Source: Planctomyces sp.
GTDB taxonomy: Bacteria > Planctomycetota > Planctomycetia > Planctomycetales > Planctomycetaceae
NCBI GenBank assembly: GCA_019636235.1
Contig: JAHBXW010000003.1
Span: 250,001-314,000, forward strand
Direction of reading: 5' to 3'
Length of the DNA: 64,000 nt
Shown here: one piece after another, positions 10,003-19,493 of the stretch
Layout of the letters: every line of letters starts with the position of its first letter
Position numbering within the stretch: the first letter of the stretch is position 1
Made by a program: the position numbers and the translations under genes
Notes under the pieces: generated by a model
What the model was told of the DNA's origin: nothing
Database searches by the model: none
The model's input: the letters and a program-made list of their open reading frames with translations, nothing else

Positions 10003-11196
10003 ATGCCGGCCCACGTCCTGACGATCAACAGCGGCTCGTCGAGCATCAAGTTCGCGCTGTTCGCGGCGGGCGCCGTTCCGCAAAGGGTTCTGCACGGCCA
10101 GCTCGAACGGATCGGCCTGCCGCAGGCGCGGCTGCGCGTTGCGGCGTCGTCCGGGGAACTGGCGACCGACGAAGTCGTGCCGGCCGTCGATCACCAGGAG
10201 GCCGTCGGCCGGATTCTCGACTGGCTGTCGCGGACCGTCGACGTGGATTCGATCGCCGCGGTCGGCCACCGCGTCGTGCATGGCGGCGACCGTTGCACGC
10301 AGTCGACGCGTATCGACGATGACGTGCTGCGTCACCTGCGGGAGATCATCCCGCTGGCCCCCAATCATCTGCCCGGGGAGATCGCGGCCCTCGAGGCCGT
10401 TCAGCGTCGTTGCCCCGGGATGGCCCAGTACGCGTGCTTCGACACGGCCTTTCATCACGAATTGCCGGTCGTGGCACGAGTCCTGCCGCTGCCTCGCCAA
10501 TGCCGCGAGATGGGCCTTCGACGCTACGGCTTTCACGGCCTGTCCTATGCCTATCTGCTGCGCGCGCTGTCGCGCGAAGCGGGTCCGGCGGCCGCACAGG
10601 GGCGTGTCATCCTCGCACACTTGGGGGCGGGCTGCAGCCTGGCCGCCGTGCAGGGCGGGCGGTGCATCGACACGACGATGTCCTTCACCCCCACGGCCGG
10701 ACTGGTCATGGCGACCCGCACCGGGGACCTCGACCCCGGCGTGCTGATTCACCTGCTGCGCACGCAGGAGCTGTCGGCCGACGCCCTGGAACGGCTGGTG
10801 AACCGCGAATCCGGCCTGATCGGGCTGTCTGAAACGAGTTCCGACGTGCGCGATCTGCTGGCGTGCGAGGACCGCGAACCACGGGCGAAGCTGGCGCTGG
10901 ATGTGTTTTGCTACCAGGCGCGGAAGTGGATCGGCGCGCTGGCGGCGGCGCTGGAGGGGCTGGATGTGATCGTCTTCTCCGCCGGCATCGGCGAGAATTC
11001 TCCGACAATCCGGACCCGGATTTGCAAAAGGTTGCGACATCTGGGCGTCGCCCTCGACGAACAGCGCAACGGCCGGAACGACTCGCTGATTTCCGCGCCG
11101 GAAGCGACTGTCGCGGTCCGGGTGATCCCCACGGATGAAGAGTCCATGATTGCCGCGGACGTCGCCGAACTGGCGGGCGTTCCAAGGGCCAACTAA
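10003..11196 (+). CDS. ackA: Acetate kinase
   Basis: Interconverts acetyl phosphate plus ADP and acetate plus ATP in the cytoplasm. The 397-aa length is normal for the family. Signatures are all present: the N-terminal TINSGSSSIKFALF, the active-site GHRVVHGG, FDTAFH, the adenosine-loop HLGAGCSLAAV, and [27 protein letters not shown] ribosome binding site precedes the ATG. It lies between glgX (42 bp upstream) and glgP (12 bp downstream) and upstream of a phosphoketolase. The usual partner phosphotransacetylase is absent from the window. The context therefore points to acetyl phosphate supplied by phosphoketolase rather than from acetyl-CoA. Confidence 0.95.
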   Translation: MPAHVLTINSGSSSIKFALFAAGAVPQRVLHGQLERIGLPQARLRVAASSGELATDEVVPAVDHQEAVGRILDWLSRTVDVDSIAAVGHRVVHGGDRCTQSTRIDDDVLRHLREIIPLAPNHLPGEIAALEAVQRRCPGMAQYACFDTAFHHELPVVARVLPLPRQCREMGLRRYGFHGLSYAYLLRALSREAGPAAAQGRVILAHLGAGCSLAAVQGGRCIDTTMSFTPTAGLVMATRTGDLDPGVLIHLLRTQELSADALERLVNRESGLIGLSETSSDVRDLLACEDREPRAKLALDVFCYQARKWIGALAAALEGLDVIVFSAGIGENSPTIRTRICKRLRHLGVALDEQRNGRNDSLISAPEATVAVRVIPTDEESMIAADVAELAGVPRAN

Positions 11197-11208
11197 GGAG
11201 TCCGTCAG

Positions 11209-13707
11209 GTGAGCGTCACTCGTCAAAACCGCACGCCGTCCGCCGCGGACGTGTCCGGGCTGCTCGCACGATTCGGCTGCGGCCCCGTGGAATTCACGGA
11301 CACGCACAATGGACTCTACGAGCGGCACCTGACGTTCGATCATGTCGTGCCGATGGCGACGGCGGACGCCTGGGACCGCTTTGACGCCGTGGCGCGGTCG
11401 GTGCGGGACATCCTGTCACAGCGGTGGATTCTCACGGAGCAGACGTACGAACGGGAGAGATCGAAACGCGTCTATTACCTGTCGATGGAGTACCTGATCG
11501 GGCGGTCGCTGGCGAACAACGTCTCGAATCTGCTGCTGGACCCCCTGGTTCGCGAGGCGGCCCGACAACGGGATCTGGACTGGGTGTCGCTGCTCGAGGA
11601 GGAGCCCGACGCCGGTCTGGGCAACGGCGGGCTGGGGCGGCTGGCCGCGTGCTTTCTGGATTCGATGGCCACGATGCGACTGCCGGCGATGGGCTACGGA
11701 CTGCGGTACGAATACGGCATGTTCCGCCAGACCATCGAGGACGGGTGGCAGCGGGAGCAGCCGGACAATTGGCTGCGGCGTCCCGATCCCTGGGAAGTCG
11801 CCCGGCCGTCGGAGGCGGTTCCCGTGCGCCTCAACTGTTCGTTCGAGCTGCGGGAAGGGATCGTGCGAGTGGTTCCGGACCGCCCGATGACGCTGATCGG
11901 CATTCCCTTTGATCGTCCGGTCGTGGGCTACGGAGGCAGGACCGTCAACACGCTGCGGCTGTGGGCGGCTTCGGCTTCCAACTTTTTTGATTTCCAGCGG
12001 TTCAGCAGCGGAGATTTCGTCGGAGCGTTGACGGGGACTTTGGCGGCGGAATCGCTGACGCGCGTGTTGTACCCGGACGATTCAACGAGTTTCGGGCAGG
12101 GCCTGCGTCTGATCCAGGAGTATTTCCTGGTCGCCTGCTCCGTGGGGGACCTGGTTCGCCGTTTCCGCCGGCGCAACGCGGACTGGCAGGCGTTTCCCGC
12201 GCAGGTCGCGATCCAGATGAACGACACGCATCCGGCGCTGGCCGTTCCGGAGCTGATGCGGATTCTCCTGGACGATGCGGGACTGCCGTGGGAGGAGGCC
12301 TGGGACATCACCACCCGGTCGCTGGCCTACACCAACCACACGCTGTTGCCGGAGGCGCTGGAGAAATGGAATGTCGACTGGCTGCAGCTGATCCTCCCCC
12401 GGATTCACGAGATCGTCACGGAGATCAACCGCCGGCTGTTGAACGACGTGCGGGCCCGCTTTCCCGGCGACGAGGCGCGGGCCCGGGCCATCAGCCTGTA
12501 CGAAGGCGGCAGCCCGGAACGCGTCCGCATGGCGAACCTGGCGATCGTCGGTTCGCACAGCACGAATGGCGTGGCCGCCATCCATTCCCGGCTGCTTAAA
12601 GAGCGCACGGTCCGCGACCTCGCGGCGCTGCTTCCGGAGCGCTTCAACAACAAGACGAATGGCGTCACGCCGCGGCGCTGGCTGCTGTCGGCCAACCCCG
12701 CGCTGGCGGGCGCGATCACCAGCGCCATCGGCGACGGCTGGATCAGCGATCTCCTGCAGTTGCGGAAGCTCGCGCCGCTGGCCGACGACGCCTCGTTCCG
12801 GAACGCGGTCCGCGCGGCGAAGGCCGAATCGAAGTCCGCGTTCGCACGGTGGCTGAAGGAGACGACTCGACTCGAGGTCTCTCCGGACACGGTCTTCGAC
12901 TGCCAGGTGAAGCGGATCCACGAGTACAAGCGGCAGTTGCTGAACGTGCTGCGGATCATCGTCCTGTACAACCGGCTGCGCACGAATCCGAACCAGGCGT
13001 TCGCGCCGACGACCTATCTGTTCGCGGGCAAGGCGGCGCCGGCCTACCGGATCGCCAAGCTGATCATCAAGCTGATCAACAACGTGGCCGGGACGATCGA
13101 TGGCGACCCGGCCGTCCGCGACCGGTTGCGGGTGGTCTTTCTGCCGGACTACCGCGCGACGCTCGCCGAGCGGCTGATCCCCGCCAGCGACGTCTCGAAC
13201 CAGATTTCCACCGCCGGTTACGAGGCCAGCGGCACCAGCAACATGAAGTTCATGATGAACGGCGCGCTGACGATCGGCACCCGGGACGGGGCGACCGTGG
13301 AAATGGCCGAAGAGGCCGGCGAGGAGAATCTGTTCCTGTTCGGGCTGACGGCCCAGGAGGTCGAACAGAGCCGCGGCTGGTACGACCCCCACTGGCACTA
13401 CGGGCACGAACCCGAGACGCGCGACGCGCTCGACCTGTTGGCCTCAGATCATTTCAGCCGCTACGAGCCCGGCGTGTTCGCACCCCTGCGGGACCTCCTG
13501 CTGCAGGGAGATTTCTACATGCATCTGGCCGACCTGACGTCCTACCTCGACGCGGACCGCCGGCTGCGAGAACTCTGGAGCCGTCCCGACGACTGGACCC
13601 GCATGGCGATCCGCAACATCGCGGCCTCCGGCAAGTTTTCCAGCGACCGGACGATCGCCGAATACGCCGCGGACATCTGGCGCGTGGAGCCCTGTCCGAT
13701 CCCCTGA
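11209..13707 (+). CDS. glgP: Glycogen/maltodextrin phosphorylase
   Basis: An 832-aa GT35 phosphorylase releasing glucose-1-phosphate from alpha-1,4-glucan ends. The pyridoxal-phosphate region EASGTSNMKFMMNGALTIGT carries the cofactor Lys near residue 680. The N-terminal family block VYYLSMEYLIGRSLANN and GNGGLGRLAACFLDS are intact. Translation starts at a GTG (11209) preceded by TAAGGAG, which overlaps the end of ackA; the 12-bp gap implies translational coupling. N-terminal phosphorylation-site residues of animal enzymes are not recognisable, as expected for a bacterial enzyme. Its product feeds glycolysis or, via fructose-6-phosphate, the phosphoketolase encoded next. Confidence 0.96.
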   Translation: MSVTRQNRTPSAADVSGLLARFGCGPVEFTDTHNGLYERHLTFDHVVPMATADAWDRFDAVARSVRDILSQRWILTEQTYERERSKRVYYLSMEYLIGRSLANNVSNLLLDPLVREAARQRDLDWVSLLEEEPDAGLGNGGLGRLAACFLDSMATMRLPAMGYGLRYEYGMFRQTIEDGWQREQPDNWLRRPDPWEVARPSEAVPVRLNCSFELREGIVRVVPDRPMTLIGIPFDRPVVGYGGRTVNTLRLWAASASNFFDFQRFSSGDFVGALTGTLAAESLTRVLYPDDSTSFGQGLRLIQEYFLVACSVGDLVRRFRRRNADWQAFPAQVAIQMNDTHPALAVPELMRILLDDAGLPWEEAWDITTRSLAYTNHTLLPEALEKWNVDWLQLILPRIHEIVTEINRRLLNDVRARFPGDEARARAISLYEGGSPERVRMANLAIVGSHSTNGVAAIHSRLLKERTVRDLAALLPERFNNKTNGVTPRRWLLSANPALAGAITSAIGDGWISDLLQLRKLAPLADDASFRNAVRAAKAESKSAFARWLKETTRLEVSPDTVFDCQVKRIHEYKRQLLNVLRIIVLYNRLRTNPNQAFAPTTYLFAGKAAPAYRIAKLIIKLINNVAGTIDGDPAVRDRLRVVFLPDYRATLAERLIPASDVSNQISTAGYEASGTSNMKFMMNGALTIGTRDGATVEMAEEAGEENLFLFGLTAQEVEQSRGWYDPHWHYGHEPETRDALDLLASDHFSRYEPGVFAPLRDLLLQGDFYMHLADLTSYLDADRRLRELWSRPDDWTRMAIRNIAASGKFSSDRTIAEYAADIWRVEPCPIP

Positions 13708-13851
13708 ACTCGCTGCATCCGATGGCCGTTTCGGCCTCCCCATACCTGAATCCGACAATCTGCATCCGACAAACTGACTCGACATTCGGCTGACGGCCGC
13801 CCGAGTTCCGGCGTCGTGGTCAGCCCCGAATGGTTCCTGAAAGCCCCGCAT

Positions 13852-16299
13852 ATGCCCTCCGTCACGAAGTCCAAGGCCTCCCCCGCGAAGACCTCACAGG
13901 GTCCCCTGTCCGCCGAGGAGCTTCGCAAGCTCGACGCCTACTGGCGCGCTTCGAACTACCTCTCCGTCGGCCAGATCTACCTGCTCGACAACCCGCTGCT
14001 CCGCGAGCCGCTCCGCAAGGAGCACATCAAGCCCCGACTCCTCGGCCACTGGGGGACGTCGCCCGGGTTGAACATGCTCTGCGTGCACCTGAACCGGGTC
14101 ATCCAGCGCGACGACCTGGACATGATTTACATCATCGGGCCGGGGCATGGCGGACCGTCCCTGGTCGCCCACGCCTGGCTGGAGGGGACCTACAGCGAGC
14201 TGTACCCCAACGTCAGCCAGGACGAGGACGGCATGCGGGTGCTGTTCAAGCAGTTCAGCTTTCCGGGAGGCATTCCCAGCCACGTCGCGCCGGAGACCCC
14301 CGGCTCGATCCATGAAGGGGGCGAGCTGGGCTATGCGCTCAGCCACGCGTACGGTGCGGCGTTCGACAATCCCAACCTGATCGTGGCCTGCGTCGTCGGG
14401 GATGGCGAAGCGGAGACGGGGCCGCTGGCGACCGGCTGGCATGGCAACAAGTTCCTGAACCCCGCGCGGGACGGCGCGGTGCTGCCCATCCTGCACCTCA
14501 ACGGCTACAAGATCGCCAATCCCTGCTTCCTGGCCCGCATCCCCCGGGACGAGCTGCAGAAGTATTTCGAGGGCATGGGCTATCGGCCGCACTTTGTCGA
14601 GGGGCACGACCCCGCGGAAGTGCATCAGCAACTGGCCGGCGTGCTGGACGACGTCGTCCTCGAAATCCGCCAGATTCAGACGGAGGCCCGCGCCAACGGC
14701 CACGTCCAGCGCCCGCTGTGGCCGATGATCGTGTTCCGCACGCCTAAGGGCTGGACCTGCCCGGCGGAAATCGACGGCAAGAAATGCGAGGACTACTGGC
14801 GCAGCCACCAGGTCCCGATGGGGGAGATGGGCAAGCCGGAACACATCCGCATTCTTGAAGAGTGGATGAAGAGCTACCGGCCCGAGGAGCTGTTCGACGA
14901 CCAGGGGCGGCTGGTTCCGGAACTCGCCGAACTGGCGCCGAAAGGGCATCGCCGGATGAGCGACAATCCGCACGCCAACGGCGGGCTGCTGCTTCGCGAT
15001 CTCAAGCTGCCCGACTTCCGCAAGTACGCCGTCAACGTCTCCAGTCCGGGCAACTCAAACGCCGAATCGACCCGCGTCATGGGCACGTTCCTGCGGGACG
15101 TGATGCAGCGGAATCTCGACGCGCAAAACTTCCGTCTGTTCAGCCCCGATGAGAACAACTCCAACCGCTGGCAGGACGTGCTGGAGGTCACCAACCGCTG
15201 CTACATGGCGGAGATTTATCCCGAGGACGACCACCTCAGCCCGGACGGCCGCGTGATGGAGGTGCTCAGCGAGCATCAGTGCCAGGGCTGGCTGGAGGGC
15301 TACCTGCTGACCGGGCGGCACGGCTTCTTCTCGTGCTACGAGGCCTTCATCCACATCATCGATTCGATGTTCAACCAGCACGCCAAGTGGCTGAAGGTGT
15401 GCAACGACATCCCGTGGCGGCGGCCGATCGCCTCGCTGAACTACCTGCTGTCGAGCCACGTCTGGCGGCAGGACCACAACGGGTTCAGCCATCAGGATCC
15501 CGGCTTCATCGACCACGTCGTCAACAAGAAGGCGGAGGTCATCCGGGTCTACCTGCCGCCGGACGCGAACTGCCTGCTGTCGGTCACCGATCACTGCCTG
15601 CGGAGCCGCAACTACATCAATGTCGTCGTCGCCGGGAAGCAGCCCGCCCCGCAGTGGCTGACGATGGACCAGGCCGTCAAGCACTGCACGGCGGGGATCG
15701 GCATCTGGGAGTGGGCCAGCAACGACAAGGGGTCCGAACCCGACGTCGTCATGGCCTGCTGCGGGGACGTCCCCACGCTCGAAACGCTGGCGGCCGTCGA
15801 CCTGCTTCGCAAGCATCTGCCGGAACTCAAGGTCCGGGTCGTGAACGTTGTGAACCTGATGAAGCTTCAGCCTCAGAAGGAGCATCCGCATGGCCTGTCC
15901 GACCACGAGTTCGACGTCCTGTTCACCACGGACAAGCCGATCATCTTCGCCTTCCACGGCTATCCGTGGCTGATCCACCGCCTGACCTATCGGCGGACGA
16001 ATCACAAGAACCTGCACGTCCGCGGCTACAAGGAGGAAGGCACGACGACGACCCCCTTCGACATGTGCGTGCTCAATGAAATCGACCGCTTCAGCCTCGT
16101 GGGAGACGTCATCGACCGGCTGCCGCAACTGGGCGCCCGCGCGGCCTACGCCAAGCAGGCCATCCGCGACCGGCTGATCGACCACAAGCACTACATCGAG
16201 GAGCACGGCGAGGACCACCCGGACATCACCGGGTGGCGCTGGGGGGCCAGCGGCGCCGCGGGACCGGCCAAGACCTCGACCGAAGGGGACAACGTGTGA
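13852..16299 (+). CDS. xfp: Phosphoketolase (xylulose-5-phosphate/fructose-6-phosphate)
   Basis: A thiamine-diphosphate enzyme of about 815 aa that splits xylulose-5-P or fructose-6-P with phosphate to acetyl phosphate. The family N-terminus ([20 protein letters not shown]) follows a short basic leader. [10 protein letters not shown] and [19 protein letters not shown] (TPP/Mg-binding) and the central [10 protein letters not shown] block are intact. An in-frame GTG at 13816 would add 12 residues; the ATG at 13852 fits the family better, although its ribosome binding site is weak. The 144-bp gap after glgP leaves room for a separate promoter, but gene order and strand put it in the same functional unit. 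The acetyl phosphate it makes is the substrate of AckA. Confidence 0.95.
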   Translation: MPSVTKSKASPAKTSQGPLSAEELRKLDAYWRASNYLSVGQIYLLDNPLLREPLRKEHIKPRLLGHWGTSPGLNMLCVHLNRVIQRDDLDMIYIIGPGHGGPSLVAHAWLEGTYSELYPNVSQDEDGMRVLFKQFSFPGGIPSHVAPETPGSIHEGGELGYALSHAYGAAFDNPNLIVACVVGDGEAETGPLATGWHGNKFLNPARDGAVLPILHLNGYKIANPCFLARIPRDELQKYFEGMGYRPHFVEGHDPAEVHQQLAGVLDDVVLEIRQIQTEARANGHVQRPLWPMIVFRTPKGWTCPAEIDGKKCEDYWRSHQVPMGEMGKPEHIRILEEWMKSYRPEELFDDQGRLVPELAELAPKGHRRMSDNPHANGGLLLRDLKLPDFRKYAVNVSSPGNSNAESTRVMGTFLRDVMQRNLDAQNFRLFSPDENNSNRWQDVLEVTNRCYMAEIYPEDDHLSPDGRVMEVLSEHQCQGWLEGYLLTGRHGFFSCYEAFIHIIDSMFNQHAKWLKVCNDIPWRRPIASLNYLLSSHVWRQDHNGFSHQDPGFIDHVVNKKAEVIRVYLPPDANCLLSVTDHCLRSRNYINVVVAGKQPAPQWLTMDQAVKHCTAGIGIWEWASNDKGSEPDVVMACCGDVPTLETLAAVDLLRKHLPELKVRVVNVVNLMKLQPQKEHPHGLSDHEFDVLFTTDKPIIFAFHGYPWLIHRLTYRRTNHKNLHVRGYKEEGTTTTPFDMCVLNEIDRFSLVGDVIDRLPQLGARAAYAKQAIRDRLIDHKHYIEEHGEDHPDITGWRWGASGAAGPAKTSTEGDNV

Positions 16300-16342
16300 C
16301 GCGCGGCCGCGCCGCAGCGACGGCCCACGCCGTGGACCCGGT

Positions 16343-17014
16343 TCAGACGGTCGAACCGGCCGCCCGCTCCCGGGCCCGCTCGCGACGCGCCTTCAGCACC
16401 TCGTACGCCAGCGGCAGCACCGACACCACGACGATCCCGTAAATCACGATCTTCAGGTTGCTCTTGAACGTCGAGCCCAGCCAGTACCCCGCCCACAGGA
16501 AGCCCGTCACCCACAGCGCGCCGCCCACCACGTTGTACGCGGCGAACCGCCCGTAGCTCATCCTGCCGATCCCCGCCACGAACGGCGCGAACGTCCGCAC
16601 GATCGGCACGAAGCGGGCCAGCACAATCGTCTTGGCCCCGTACTTCTCGTAGAACTTCTGCGCCTCGATCAGGTGCCGCTTGTTCCACCACCGCGAATTG
16701 CTGCTGCTGAACACGACCGGCCCCAGCCGCTTCCCGATCGCGTAATTGACGCCATCCCCCAGCACGGCCGCCGCGAACAGCACCAGCGTCATCAGGGGCA
16801 GATTGATCGTCGAACCGGCCAGGCCGGCCACCGCCCCCACCAGGAACAGCAGCGAGTCCCCGGGCAGGAACGGCGTCGCCACCAGACCCGTCTCGCAGAA
16901 GATCACCGCGAACAGCACGGCATACAGCCACGGGCCGCACCAGGTCGCCAGTTCGCTGACCTTCTCGGCGGACAGGTGGACCGTCCAGTCCCAGATGAGC
17001 TGCAGAATTTCCAT
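16343..17014 (-). CDS. DedA/SNARE-associated family membrane protein
   Basis: A 223-aa polytopic inner-membrane protein. DedA hallmarks are visible in order: an FCETG segment followed by PFLPGDSLLF at about 40-57, GDGVNYAIGKRLGP in the first half, and RFVPIVRTFAPFVAG (the conserved Arg/Pro region) past the middle. The C-terminus is Arg-rich and cytoplasmic. Members are implicated in phospholipid (undecaprenyl phosphate or PE) flipping and membrane homeostasis; which lipid is handled here cannot be told. The gene converges with xfp (43 bp between stops). Confidence 0.92.
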   Translation of the reverse strand: MEILQLIWDWTVHLSAEKVSELATWCGPWLYAVLFAVIFCETGLVATPFLPGDSLLFLVGAVAGLAGSTINLPLMTLVLFAAAVLGDGVNYAIGKRLGPVVFSSSNSRWWNKRHLIEAQKFYEKYGAKTIVLARFVPIVRTFAPFVAGIGRMSYGRFAAYNVVGGALWVTGFLWAGYWLGSTFKSNLKIVIYGIVVVSVLPLAYEVLKARRERARERAAGSTV

Positions 17015-17093
17015 GATGCCTGAGTCCGGTTGGGCGGGCGATCGGCGAAGAACCGGCTCGCCGCGGCGACCACCGCCGACGGCAGCGGTCCGT

Positions 17094-17204
17094 TCAACGG
17101 CCCCGCACCCAGATGACCGCCAGCCAGCACAGCAGCGGCAACACCACGAACATTAGCACAACGATGGTCGCGTTGGACCGCCAGTTGTCAGGCCACCGCG
17201 CCAT
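17094..17204 (-). CDS. Possible 36-aa single-pass membrane protein
   Basis: A short ORF starting at ATG 17204 and ending TGA at 17094. The translation has a Trp/Arg-containing N-terminus (MARWPDNWRS) followed by one clear hydrophobic segment (IVVLMFVVLPLLCWLAVIW) and a basic end (VRGR), a normal topology for a tiny membrane protein. GGGGACGGCGAGTCCGGGAA precedes the start. It lies 80 bp upstream of the DedA gene on the same strand. The hydrophobic pattern is better than chance, but the ORF is short and unsupported by homology, so it may be non-coding. Confidence 0.4.
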   Translation of the reverse strand: MARWPDNWRSNATIVVLMFVVLPLLCWLAVIWVRGR

Positions 17205-17320
17205 TTCCCGGACTCGCCGTCCCCTGGTTACACTCCCGCCGTCCGCACGCCGGCAGGCGCGGCACGGCCCTCACAACTGCTGCGTCCGGACCCGTGGCGA
17301 CCGCCGCACTCCGGACGCGT

Positions 17321-17629
17321 TCACCGCTGGACCCAGGAATCGAACACGCGCACGTGGCGCCAGTTCGGCTTGTTCTCCTCGATGAACTTCACGTGCTCCT
17401 CGGCGGCCTGGTACTTGTCGTGGGCCGCCTTGTCGGTGAAGTACACATGCAGCGCGACATGGTAGGTGCGGTCGTTCACCGGCCGCGCGAACTCCTCGCC
17501 CACCGTGCCGGCCGCGAAGAACTCCACGCCGGGATGATCCTTGAGATACTTGTGACAGGCCGCCACCAGACCGTCGACCTTGGCCGGGGACGCGTCCTGC
17601 AGCGTGAAAAACACATTATGGGCGAGCAT
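17321..17629 (-). CDS. Dabb (stress-responsive A/B barrel) domain protein
   Basis: A 102-aa protein matching the ferredoxin-like dimeric alpha/beta-barrel (Dabb) family. It opens with a strand (MLAHNVFFTL), then a helix, and has the diagnostic YHVALHVYFTDKAAHDKY block near residue 60-75 ending in HVKFIEEN. The ATG at 17629 is chosen because the upstream extension is Arg/Pro-rich and overlaps the divergent inositol-monophosphatase leader. Such proteins are usually small cytosolic dimers; the reaction, if any, is unknown. Confidence 0.88.
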   Translation of the reverse strand: MLAHNVFFTLQDASPAKVDGLVAACHKYLKDHPGVEFFAAGTVGEEFARPVNDRTYHVALHVYFTDKAAHDKYQAAEEHVKFIEENKPNWRHVRVFDSWVQR

Positions 17630-17855
17630 GGATCTTCCGTCGCAAACGAGGGGACGCCAACGTTGGGAGAATAGCCGACCCGCGCTCCCCTGTCCCCCGG
17701 ACGGTTTCCGATTCCAGTCCCTGAGACGCCCCCGTTCCCGCCGGACGGACTCCGCCGCCGCTGCTGGATGCTCCCGGGTGAGAGGATCGCATGGGGGCTG
17801 GCGGTCGCCTATCCTGCGTCGCGCTCGCGGAATCCACGCAGTCGAACGGACGGAC

Positions 17856-18632
17856 ATGAGAACTCTGGGTGTTGCCCGGCAGGCCGCGCGCCGCGCCGGC
17901 GAAGTCATTTCCCGCTACTACCGCGATGGCGTCGAGATCCGGGAGAAGTCGGAGGGAAATCTCGTCTCCGCCGCCGACGTCGAAGCCGAACAGGCCATCG
18001 CCGAAGTGATTCGCGACGCCTTCCCCGGCCACGCGATCCTCGGGGAAGAATGTCATTCGGACCCCGCGGAATCCGAGCACCTGTGGCTGGTCGACCCGCT
18101 CGACGGCACGACGAACTTCGCGCACGGCATTCCGCACTTCGCGACATCCATCGCCTATTACGAGCGGGGCGTCCCGCTGTGCGCGGTCATCCACAACCCC
18201 ATCCGCGGCGACTGGTTCACCGCCGTTCGGGGCGAGGGTGCGATCGCCAACGGCCGGCCCGCACGGGTCAATGCGCACGCCGGCGTCGAACAGACCCTTG
18301 TCGCCTCGGGCTTTTTCTACGACCGCGGCCCGCTGATGGAATCCACGTTCGAGGTCATGCAGGAGTTCTGCCGGGCCGGGGCGCACGGCATCCGGAGATT
18401 CGGTTCCGCGGCGCTCGATCTGTGCGGCGTGGGCTGCGGCTACTATGGAATCTACTTCGAGTTCCAGCTGCATCCCTGGGACTTCGCGGCCGGCCGGTTG
18501 TTCGTCGAGGAAGCTGGCGGTCAGGTCACCACGACAACCGGCGCGCCGCTGCCGATCGCGCTGTCCAGCGTCCTGGCGACGAACGGCGCGCTGCACGCAA
18601 CGGCCACCGGACTGACGCGCCGCTACGGGTGA
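17856..18632 (+). CDS. Inositol monophosphatase family protein
   Basis: A 258-aa Mg-dependent phosphomonoesterase of the IMPase/SuhB/CysQ superfamily. The metal-binding motifs are intact: GEE at about 66, DPLDGTTNFAHG at about 83-94 and the C-terminal HPWDFAAG at about 210. No signal peptide is seen. Substrate could be inositol-1-phosphate, histidinol phosphate or PAP; sequence alone does not decide. It is divergent from the Dabb gene. The in-frame upstream extension to 17580 overlaps that gene and is not family-like, so the ATG at 17856 is used. Confidence 0.92.
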   Translation: MRTLGVARQAARRAGEVISRYYRDGVEIREKSEGNLVSAADVEAEQAIAEVIRDAFPGHAILGEECHSDPAESEHLWLVDPLDGTTNFAHGIPHFATSIAYYERGVPLCAVIHNPIRGDWFTAVRGEGAIANGRPARVNAHAGVEQTLVASGFFYDRGPLMESTFEVMQEFCRAGAHGIRRFGSAALDLCGVGCGYYGIYFEFQLHPWDFAAGRLFVEEAGGQVTTTTGAPLPIALSSVLATNGALHATATGLTRRYG

Positions 18633-18838
18633 CGCGATCCGGGCCGGGCGCTCCGTCGCAAAGCTGCGGCGGCCCTCTTGAGACTCGGGGCGCTCGCGAG
18701 GGTCCGCAACCGGTGTGGCGTTTTGTTGCCGCTTGTGTTCTATTTCATGCAAATCCCTGGACGGGCGATGGCGCGGCTGGATGGTCGCCCCGCAGAAATC
18801 AGGGATGAGTCCGCTGCGTGGCGTTCCAAGGGGTAGCC

Positions 18839-19459
18839 ATGTCAAAGCAGTGGTTTTACCAGGCGATGGGCGCCGCCGTCGGACCCATGACGTCCGCGGA
18901 ACTGAAGCACAAGGTCCAGCACGGCGCGATTCAGCCCGACACGCTGGTGCGGCTCGGAACCGATGGCAAATGGCTGCCTGCTGATCGGGTCAAAGGGCTG
19001 CTCGATCCGGGCCCTGCTCCGCAACCTGCGGCAAAGACAGGCGCCGCGGCGAAGGCCCCCGCGACGATTCCCGCTGCGCCCTCACCCGCGCCCGCCGCCG
19101 CAGCGCTCGCCGCGACGCCGCCCGCACACGGGCACGACCACGCGCGCACCTACCGCATCGTGGGCGAGGCGGCGCATGACGACGACATCGACGAAGAGGA
19201 CTCCGGCGAGTACGACTTCTTCCGCTTCGTGGGGTTCGAGCAGGCGATTGGCGAACGGCTGTATCGCGTCTTCTGCGAATACTGCCACAAACACCATCTG
19301 ACGATGACCGAGGCGACGCGAATGGCGATCGCCAGCCTGCTCGGCCGCACCGACCTGCTTGCCGGAACGACGACCGCGGCTGCGGAAACGCAGACGGAAT
19401 TGTCCGCCTCCGACACCTCGGAGGGACTGCCGCTGCAGAAACCGGCTCCACCCGCGTGA
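18839..19459 (+). CDS. GYF_2 (DUF4339) domain protein
   Basis: 206 aa. The N-terminus is a GYF_2 domain (WFYQAMGAAVGPMTSAEL, then QPDTLVRLGTDGKWLPADR), a fold common in planctomycete proteins and thought to bind proline-rich peptides. An Ala/Pro-rich linker (about 60-100) leads to an acidic stretch and a helical C-terminal region with many His/Tyr. The ATG at 18839 follows AAGGGGTAGCC, a good ribosome binding site; a GTG 21 bp upstream is possible. Function unknown. Confidence 0.82.
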   Translation: MSKQWFYQAMGAAVGPMTSAELKHKVQHGAIQPDTLVRLGTDGKWLPADRVKGLLDPGPAPQPAAKTGAAAKAPATIPAAPSPAPAAAALAATPPAHGHDHARTYRIVGEAAHDDDIDEEDSGEYDFFRFVGFEQAIGERLYRVFCEYCHKHHLTMTEATRMAIASLLGRTDLLAGTTTAAAETQTELSASDTSEGLPLQKPAPPA

Positions 19460-19493
19460 CGCGGCGCGCCTGGCGAATGCGCCGCGGCGGTCG

